A DNA stretch of 32,186 nt from Prevotella sp. Its GTDB lineage: Bacteria > Bacteroidota > Bacteroidia > Bacteroidales > Bacteroidaceae. The DNA is taken from NCBI GenBank assembly GCA_017467565.1, contig JAFUSV010000169.1, forward strand, positions 1 through 32,186. The letters run 5' to 3'. The position numbers and the translations under genes were made by a program. Below, piece after piece: positions 21,306-28,171 of this stretch. The notes beneath the pieces were generated by a model. It ran no database searches, was not told where the DNA came from, and was given only the letters and a program-made list of their open reading frames with translations. Position 1 is the stretch's first letter. Every line of letters begins with the position of its first letter.

Positions 21306-24296
21306 TTACTTCACTGTGACCTTCTTGCCATTGACGATGTTCACGCCGCGCTGCTTCTTCTGCAGACGCTGGCCCTTAAGATTGTGGATAGTCTTTTGGG
21401 CAGCGTTAGCACGCACACCGTTAATACCAACAGTGGTGGGGTCACCCTCTTCAATAGCGATGAGCCAGCCGGACTTCACGTCGGTACCAGGGTTCATCCA
21501 GTAAGCCACGATGAAGTAGGCATCCTTCTGGGCCACACTGTGCTTCAGCTTGATGTTGCCGTTCTCAGCACTCTCTTCGAGCCAGCCGCTGGGATCTTCG
21601 ATGGTAACATCGTTATAGCCCAGCCAGTTGCCGTTGACAAGCAGCTTGAACTCAACATCCTCGGTGACAGCGATGGTGGTGTTCCACTGGTTGGCATAGT
21701 CGCCGGGCGTCATTTCCGAACCGTTCCAGTTGTTAAACGTACCGGGCAGCTGAATGCTGGTAATCTCGGGGAAGTAGCTGTACTTCTTGCCATTGACGAA
21801 GGGCAGGTCATCGGTCTGGGCGGCCTGCTCCGACTCGTCGCCACCACCGTTGTTCCAAATGATGTACTGGGGCTGCTGATCGGCAGTGAAGTTGTAGGTC
21901 CAAGAGCGGTTGAAGAAGCCGCCACTTACCTCAACAGGTGTTCCGGGCCATGCACCACTGTACTCAGTAGTAGTATCAGTCAACGGGTCGTAAGTGAAGG
22001 TGTAGGCATAGACCTGGCCCCAGTTACCCTTGTTGTCGAAGCTGACGGAGAAGGGACGCTGCACGCTCAGGCTGAGGCTGTTAGCGGCGATGTCGGCAGT
22101 GAACACGAGTGTGTAGGTGCCTGCCTCTGAGGGCATCCACTCCTGATTGTCGAAGGTAGGAATCTGATAGCCGTCCCAGTTCATGTTCGTACGCAGTTTG
22201 TATTTGTAAGGCTCAGCAGGCACTTCTGCAACCTCGACGTCGAGCTTGGCAGTGTAGATGTTCTTGTTCTCCGCATCCTGTACCATGAAGATGTCGTCGT
22301 CCCATGTCAGGCCGGGAATAGTACCTACAATACCGTAGAGCGTGCCTTCCACCTTGAGATTCCTGAAGTTCACCTGACCCTTAGTGGCACGCTTCACATA
22401 GAGGCGTATGTTCACCTTCTGTCCGGCATACTCGCTGAAGTTCACACGGAAGGTCTTGAACTCATCCATCGTCCAGGTGGGCATCTCGTCCTTGGTAATG
22501 GTCAGGATGTTCTTGTACTTCACACCGTCGGTAGTCAGCTGAATGGCCACTTCTTCACCGTCGGCCATCTCCCAGTCGGAAGCCCAGCGGACGGGTACGG
22601 AGTTGGCGCCAATCTCCACGGAGAGCCAGTTGCTGCCCTCGTTGAGGTAGATGGCGGGACTCTCAGCCCATGTCTCAAGAGTACCTTCGACGTATCTCGC
22701 ATCGCTATAGAGATAGAGGTCATTGTAATTCTGGACCGTCCAGTTATTGTCTTCAGTGCTGTTGCTGGTCCATCCGAGAGGCACCTCGCTGGAACCTGTG
22801 CCCTCGAGAGCGGGCTCCCAAGGCAGTTCAGTAGCGGTCATGGCGTTGATGTCGAGCCACTCTGAGGAGTAGCCGCCGTTGCCATCAGTGCTCCATGCGC
22901 GGAAGAAGTAAACCTTGCCGGCAACAAGTTCGCTGACGTTGATGGCATCGCTGGTGCTGCCTACGTATACCACCTTGCCGCCGCCATTTATGGCGTCACC
23001 GACATTGTAGGTACCTGTAGGTTCACCGAAGAGACCTACGCCGATGGGTTCGTCCCACTGGTTGAGAGCCTGCTCGGTGGTCAGGGCGATGACCATCTGT
23101 GCACCGCTGTCAGTTGCTTTGAGCTTCATGCTATTCTTGTCAGCATCTGCCAAGGCAAGAGCTGCTGGCTTAGCGGGTTTCAGGGCGATGGTAGCACTGA
23201 AGGCATCGCTGCTGTAGAGCGGGCCGTCCATACATGCGCTGTTGAAAGCGAAGACAAACACGTTGTAAGTGCCCTGCTCCATGCCGGTGATGCCTGTAAA
23301 CTCATTGCTGTCGGTGATGGCGATGACCTTGGCATTGCCGATGACATCGCCAACCTTGTACTTCATCTTGTCTACAGGCTTTTCAGAGAGCTCATCGTCA
23401 GTAGTAGCCAGCACGATAAAGTGGTCGCCGTTGCCTGGCTTGAACACACCTGATATCTGGTCGGTAATAGAAGTCAACTGGAGGTCGCTGCCCGAAACGG
23501 TCGGGCTGACGCAAGGCTCGGGAGCCACGAAGGTATAGACCTGTCCGTCGACAGGATACTTGTCCTGATTGTAGCTGATGCTGTTGTCGCGGGCAGAGAT
23601 GACACTACCGTCCCAGCTCTGTATCTGCACGAAGTCATTGCTGTCGCCCAGGATACCGATGCGGAAGAAGTTGTAGCGGCCGGGGTCAGCGGGTTTCATG
23701 CCCTTGACCTTTATCTCGATGTTGCCGCTCTGCTCATAGAGGCGGAACTGGACGGTGGCCTTGGCACCGCAGAACTCGCCTTCAGTACCCCATCCTCCGC
23801 CGTTGCCGAAGTCGATGTTCTTGTACTCGATGACGAGTGCACGATAACCCTCTTTGCCTTCCAGCCAGTAGCTGATCTTGGTGTCGTCAAGTCCCCATAC
23901 ACCTTCACGGGGAATCATGCCGATGATATCATGTATGCCATCGGTAGTGAAGCTGGGGATGCGGTTCATGTGAACCTCGGTGCTGATGGTCTCCGTGGGT
24001 GAGAGTTGTACTACCATGTCAGTACCGATGAGGAAGTGAGTCATCTTCTGTCCGTTGTAGTGGAAATCGAAGCCGATGGGGAAGCCTTTGGCACCTTCCA
24101 CTGCATTGAACTCCATGTTACCGTCGGCATCGATCATCATGCCTTTGAGGTCAGAACCCGTATAGCCCTGCAGGTCGATGACGGTAGGCTCTCCCGGTTC
24201 GCCGACCACATTGGTCTGCACCGAGTAGGCAATCATCTGTGCCGAAGCGGTGAGCACGGCCAGAAATGCCATTGCTAAGAACGATAGTCTTTTCAT
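21306..24296 (-). CDS. Large secreted surface protein with starch-binding-like modules and sorting-like tail
   Basis: A 996-residue protein, started at MKRLSFLAMAFLAVLTASAQ (24296) for a clean signal peptide. Residues about 25-250 (VIDLQGYTGSDLKGMMIDADGN, FPIGFDFHYNG) and the fibronectin-like repeats after it match the paralogue at 24369-26516. A jelly-roll-like domain follows (about 520-640). The C-terminus adds modules the paralogue lacks: a SusE/F-like stretch (about 660-748), a CBM26-type starch-binding module (about 749-842; YAYTFTYD, AWPGTPV, YIIWNNGGG) and a SusF/CBM48-like one (844-920; LPGTFNNWNG, FKLLVNGNWLG). It ends in the shared tail (NLKGQRLQKKQRGVNIVNGKKVTVK). Surface glucan binding is a reasonable inference; no catalytic domain is seen. 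Confidence 0.8.
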   Translation of the reverse strand: MKRLSFLAMAFLAVLTASAQMIAYSVQTNVVGEPGEPTVIDLQGYTGSDLKGMMIDADGNMEFNAVEGAKGFPIGFDFHYNGQKMTHFLIGTDMVVQLSPTETISTEVHMNRIPSFTTDGIHDIIGMIPREGVWGLDDTKISYWLEGKEGYRALVIEYKNIDFGNGGGWGTEGEFCGAKATVQFRLYEQSGNIEIKVKGMKPADPGRYNFFRIGILGDSNDFVQIQSWDGSVISARDNSISYNQDKYPVDGQVYTFVAPEPCVSPTVSGSDLQLTSITDQISGVFKPGNGDHFIVLATTDDELSEKPVDKMKYKVGDVIGNAKVIAITDSNEFTGITGMEQGTYNVFVFAFNSACMDGPLYSSDAFSATIALKPAKPAALALADADKNSMKLKATDSGAQMVIALTTEQALNQWDEPIGVGLFGEPTGTYNVGDAINGGGKVVYVGSTSDAINVSELVAGKVYFFRAWSTDGNGGYSSEWLDINAMTATELPWEPALEGTGSSEVPLGWTSNSTEDNNWTVQNYNDLYLYSDARYVEGTLETWAESPAIYLNEGSNWLSVEIGANSVPVRWASDWEMADGEEVAIQLTTDGVKYKNILTITKDEMPTWTMDEFKTFRVNFSEYAGQKVNIRLYVKRATKGQVNFRNLKVEGTLYGIVGTIPGLTWDDDIFMVQDAENKNIYTAKLDVEVAEVPAEPYKYKLRTNMNWDGYQIPTFDNQEWMPSEAGTYTLVFTADIAANSLSLSVQRPFSVSFDNKGNWGQVYAYTFTYDPLTDTTTEYSGAWPGTPVEVSGGFFNRSWTYNFTADQQPQYIIWNNGGGDESEQAAQTDDLPFVNGKKYSYFPEITSIQLPGTFNNWNGSEMTPGDYANQWNTTIAVTEDVEFKLLVNGNWLGYNDVTIEDPSGWLEESAENGNIKLKHSVAQKDAYFIVAYWMNPGTDVKSGWLIAIEEGDPTTVGINGVRANAAQKTIHNLKGQRLQKKQRGVNIVNGKKVTVK

Positions 24297-24368
24297 AAGC
24301 AAAATGTGTTAGTTTGTTATTGATAAAAAAATGAATTGTTTGCCGCCATTCGACAGTTGTTTTTTATG

Positions 24369-26516
24369 TTATTTGATGATGACTTTCTTGCCGTCCCTGA
24401 CGTAGAGTCCCTTGGTGGGTGTGTCGGTAGGTATGCCGTGCAGCGAGTAGGTGGCGTGACGGTTCTGGCTGTTGGCATCCATGTGGCTGACGCCCTCGGT
24501 GTCGCCGTTGGCAGTCAGCGTGATGTTGCCCAGTCGGAACTCACCTGCCGATGTGCGCTCCACGAGGATGCGCAGGCGTACCTTCTGGCCGGCCATCTCG
24601 GCAAATGTCACCTCGACGGGCGTGAGCTGTCCGCGCGTGAGCTTCTCCACGTCGGCGCTGGTGATGGTCAGCACGTCGGTGAACTTCACGTCATCCTTAG
24701 TCAGCTGGAAACGTATCTTGTCACCCTCGGCCAGCGTCCAGTCGCCCGCCATGAATCCGGCTCCCTGACTGCCTCCTATAGAGGTGGTGAGAGTCGTCCC
24801 GCGCGTACCCATATATATATAAGGTGTCTCAATCCACGAGGAACCCGTCTCGCCGGCGAGTACGACGTCAGTGACCAGATAGTGGTTGTAGTCTGGGTCG
24901 CTCGACCAGTTGGCGGCATTGTCTTTCGTCCATCCGGGCAGCGTGGCCTGATAGCCCACCTTCTCGTCGATGTTCAGGCTCCAGGGCAGTTCGGCAGCGG
25001 TGGCCACAGCCTTGTCGGCTACCAGTGTCGAGTAGTTGCCGTTGCCGTCGGCACTCCAGGCGCGCAGATAGTAAGCCGTGCCTGTCTGCAGGTCATCCAG
25101 GGCGATGCTGCCATTGGGCGTTCCGCTGAAGATAACTTTGCCGCCGCCGCTGATGTTATCGCCTACGCTGTAGTTGCCTGCCGGCATGCCGAAGGTTCCA
25201 TACTCCTGCCACTCCTGTGCACCGCTGGTATAGGTAAAGATGCCCTGTTCGTCGGTGATGGCCAGCAGCACGGGGTGGGTAGCATTGGCCTCGACGCCCA
25301 CCTTGAATGTGTTCTTGTCGATGTCGGTCACGGTGATGCCCTTCGGAGCCGCCGGTTTAGTGATGATGCTGGCTTTGGCCATTGTGCTGTTGTAGAGCGG
25401 GCCGTTGCTGCACAGGTCGTTGAGCGTATAGACAAACACGTAGTAGGTGGTGGAAGGCGTGAGGTTGTCGGCCGTCTGGAACGTGCCGTCCTCGGTGATG
25501 GCCACCACGGTGGCTCCGCCTATCTTGTCGCCTACGTTGTATTTCTTCTGCTTGACGGGGTAGGCTTTCAGTTGGCTGTTGGTACTGATGAGCACCAGCT
25601 GGTGGTCGCCATTGCCTTTGGCGAAGGTTCCGCCGACGGCTGTCGATGTCGACGTGAGCTGCAAGTCAGCAGGAGCTGCCGTCGGTGTTTGGCACATCGT
25701 CGGTGCCTCGAAGGTCCATGTGGTGCCGTCGGCAGGATAGTTGTCGTGGTCGTATGTGATCATCTCCACCTTGTAGTAGCCCCAGTCGGCGTTAGGTCCG
25801 TAGTCGGCAGCGTCATAGTCCTTGAGGAACATCCAGTTGCGGCTCTTGCCGTCGCCGTTGATGCCGGCAATGATCCAGTTGCCTTTACCCACGTCCACAC
25901 CCTCGTAGGGCTTCCATCCTGAGAGCTTCATCTCGATGTTGCCCGTAGCCTCGTAGAGTCGGTATTGCAGTTGAACCTTGGCCATGTCCTCCACATCCCA
26001 GGCGCAGCTCTGCCATCCCAGGTTCTTGTATTGTATGACGAGTACGCGGTTGCCGGGCTCGCCCTCCAGCTTATAGCTGATCTCGGTGTCGTCGTAGCCG
26101 TAGGCACCCTGACGGGCGCTGACGCCGAACGCATTTTTGACGTTTTCGCCGGCAAAGGCGTATGCGGGCGAGGCCATCCCCGTGACATGTACGTCGGTGC
26201 TGACCACCTGGTCTTCATAGAGCAGGATGGCAGCGTCGCCCGTCAGCAGGAAGTACTTCATGGTGAAGCCGTTGTAGCTAAGGTCGAAGCCTATGGGGAA
26301 AGCCGTCACCTCGTCGGCCGCGGTGAAGTTGGCATTGCCGTCAGCGTCGAAGAGCACCTTCGATAAGTCTTTGCCCACGTTGCCCTGCAGGTCGATGACC
26401 GTGCCGCCGGTGATGTCGGTATATGGGCTGACCGTCTTCACGACTTCGTAGACCGTGACCTGAGCCCCTGCGCAGAAGGGCAGGAGGGTCAGCAGGAAAG
26501 AAAGAAAGTACTTCAT
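24369..26516 (-). CDS. Secreted surface protein, shorter paralogue, with sorting-like tail
   Basis: A 715-residue protein with signal peptide MKYFLSFLLTLLPFCAGAQ. Its N-terminal domain (TVIDLQGNVGKDLSKVLFDADGN, FPIGFDLSYNGF, VLVIQYKN) and repeated Ig/fibronectin-like parts (LTPSTTYYVFVYTLND, KGITVTDIDKNTFKV) align by eye along most of their length with the 996-residue protein downstream, including the jelly-roll region (ETPYIYMGTRGTTLTTSIGG). It stops short of the starch-binding modules and ends in YSLHGIPTDTPTKGLYVRDGKKVIIK. The pair looks like a tandem duplication followed by gain or loss of the modules. Function unknown beyond likely surface exposure. Confidence 0.78.
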   Translation of the reverse strand: MKYFLSFLLTLLPFCAGAQVTVYEVVKTVSPYTDITGGTVIDLQGNVGKDLSKVLFDADGNANFTAADEVTAFPIGFDLSYNGFTMKYFLLTGDAAILLYEDQVVSTDVHVTGMASPAYAFAGENVKNAFGVSARQGAYGYDDTEISYKLEGEPGNRVLVIQYKNLGWQSCAWDVEDMAKVQLQYRLYEATGNIEMKLSGWKPYEGVDVGKGNWIIAGINGDGKSRNWMFLKDYDAADYGPNADWGYYKVEMITYDHDNYPADGTTWTFEAPTMCQTPTAAPADLQLTSTSTAVGGTFAKGNGDHQLVLISTNSQLKAYPVKQKKYNVGDKIGGATVVAITEDGTFQTADNLTPSTTYYVFVYTLNDLCSNGPLYNSTMAKASIITKPAAPKGITVTDIDKNTFKVGVEANATHPVLLAITDEQGIFTYTSGAQEWQEYGTFGMPAGNYSVGDNISGGGKVIFSGTPNGSIALDDLQTGTAYYLRAWSADGNGNYSTLVADKAVATAAELPWSLNIDEKVGYQATLPGWTKDNAANWSSDPDYNHYLVTDVVLAGETGSSWIETPYIYMGTRGTTLTTSIGGSQGAGFMAGDWTLAEGDKIRFQLTKDDVKFTDVLTITSADVEKLTRGQLTPVEVTFAEMAGQKVRLRILVERTSAGEFRLGNITLTANGDTEGVSHMDANSQNRHATYSLHGIPTDTPTKGLYVRDGKKVIIK

Positions 26517-26549
26517 AGCTTCTCGTTTTTTTATTGTATTCCTTAATTA

Positions 26550-28163
26550 TTATCTGATGACCTTCTCCACCTGACCGTCGGTATGGCGCACGATGTTCAG
26601 TCCCTTGGCGGGCTGAGCCAGCTTGCGGCCGTTGAGGTCGTAGTAGGCGTTGACAGCAGTCGGCTGAGTCTTCACGTCGTCAATACCATCGGAATAGTCC
26701 ACCGTGTAGTTGCCGTCGTTGCTGATGCGGAAGATGGTGATGCCAGGGTTCTTGCTGCTGCTATCCTCGCGGTAGAACAGGTATGATGCCTCAGGCTCTA
26801 CGATGAAGGTGATTCTCGAGGGGTCGAGGTTGCGGCCTATGGTCTTAGTCCACACGCGGTTGTTGTCCTTGTCATAGCGGCGTATGACAAACGAGGTGTT
26901 GGCACCGTAGGCCTGTACGTCGCGGTAGGCCACTATCCAGTCGCCGCCTTTCAGTGCGCCCGATCCTACTCTTCCGTAGGCAAAGGCCTCTTGCCTGCTC
27001 TTGCTGGCGATAGAGACACCCAGCTCGTCGAAGCAATAGTCACCGTCGTACGTGAATTTCTGGAGCATCACGTCGTAGGAGCTTTCCAGTTGTGACTCGA
27101 AGTCTACGAGTATCTCCTCGGTCTCGGGGTTGGCTGCTATGCCGCAGTAGTCGTAGTCGTTGTCTACGGTATTGGCAGCATCCAGTCCGGTCAGTCCGAA
27201 TCCCAGCGAGCCGTCGGCATTGATGTGCTGCACGCGGACGTTGTGAGAAAACTGTCCCATAGGCCATACGAAAGCCACGGCTGCTCCGCCCTTACCATCG
27301 CTCACGATGCGGTAGTGGTTCATTTCATAGCCGTCATATTTATTATTGTCATAGAGTACAGCTTCGCTCCATACACCTTCGAAGTCGCGGTTCATACGTT
27401 GTACGCGCGAGCCCAGCGGTGTCTCGTCGAAGTAGAGGAAGTCGGTGCCTTCCGATGCTATGATCTGAGGCTGAAAGCTGAAATCGTCGCCCACCTTGCG
27501 TGGCTTATCCCAGAGCGTGGTGCCGTCGTCGTTGATGCGCTGTATGAATATGCCGAAGTTGGTCAGGTCGGTGCTCTCGGTGACTTCGCCGTAATACTGG
27601 TTGAAGAACGTAAACCACGTGTCTTCACCAACCACAAAGCAGTTGGTGTACTCAGCTTCGCGGTAGTCGCGGAACTCTACGCCGTCGAGTCCCCAGAGGA
27701 AGTTACCTTCCTGGTCTATTTTGTAGATGGCCGGACTGTATCCGTCGGAATGGCTATAGCCTTCGGGTAGGTTGGCTTCTTCTGCGCGTCCGTCAGCCAC
27801 TGTGACGATGGCGCTACCGTCGGCAGCAGCCTGTAAGGCATATTCCGACCAGGAACTCTGCGTGATGTGGTCGTTGACCATGATGGGTTCGTCAAACTGT
27901 GGCTTGCCGTCGATGTCGAGCAGTTGCAGGTAGGTGCGCACGGCATCAATCTTGCGGCCGTTGATGTCCTTCTTTCCCCATGTTCTCCAGGCTATCCATG
28001 TCTTCTTGTCGGCGGTGCGTGCCACTTTCGGGTCTACGGCATAGTAATCGCCCTGGCCGGCTGCGCTGTAGATGCACACGGGCGTGGCGTTGGTGTTCCA
28101 CTGTGCAAGGGCCGTGGTGGTGGCCAATGCGATAAATGTAAGGAGTAGGTAAAGTTTTCTCAT
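26550..28163 (-). CDS. Secreted propeller-like protein with sorting-like tail
   Basis: A 537-residue exported protein (signal MRKLYLLLTFIALATTTALAQ). The body has repeated stretches of the kind found in beta-propellers: KTWIAWRTWG, YLQLLDIDGKP, AIYKIDQEGNFLWG, FIQRINDDGTTLW, RVQHINADGSLG, VIRRYDKDNNRVW, that is, strands followed by a D-x-G/D-N turn and a Trp at roughly regular spacing. I do not recognise a named family or an active site. It ends with YYDLNGRKLAQPAKGLNIVRHTDGQVEKVIR. It starts 8 bp after the Omp28-like tandem gene and is probably co-transcribed with it. Confidence 0.75.
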   Translation of the reverse strand: MRKLYLLLTFIALATTTALAQWNTNATPVCIYSAAGQGDYYAVDPKVARTADKKTWIAWRTWGKKDINGRKIDAVRTYLQLLDIDGKPQFDEPIMVNDHITQSSWSEYALQAAADGSAIVTVADGRAEEANLPEGYSHSDGYSPAIYKIDQEGNFLWGLDGVEFRDYREAEYTNCFVVGEDTWFTFFNQYYGEVTESTDLTNFGIFIQRINDDGTTLWDKPRKVGDDFSFQPQIIASEGTDFLYFDETPLGSRVQRMNRDFEGVWSEAVLYDNNKYDGYEMNHYRIVSDGKGGAAVAFVWPMGQFSHNVRVQHINADGSLGFGLTGLDAANTVDNDYDYCGIAANPETEEILVDFESQLESSYDVMLQKFTYDGDYCFDELGVSIASKSRQEAFAYGRVGSGALKGGDWIVAYRDVQAYGANTSFVIRRYDKDNNRVWTKTIGRNLDPSRITFIVEPEASYLFYREDSSSKNPGITIFRISNDGNYTVDYSDGIDDVKTQPTAVNAYYDLNGRKLAQPAKGLNIVRHTDGQVEKVIR

Positions 28164-28171
28164 GTCGGTTT

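Noticed and set aside
21138..22130. Plus-strand 330-codon frame
   Set aside because: It is antisense to the large surface protein and crosses its terminator and the tlpA promoter; no protein character.
24336..25922. Long plus-strand open frame of 528 codons
   Set aside because: It lies antisense to the 715-residue secreted protein, reads as a Val/Gly/Arg-rich low-information sequence, and has no promoter or signal; high-GC codon use opens the opposite frame.
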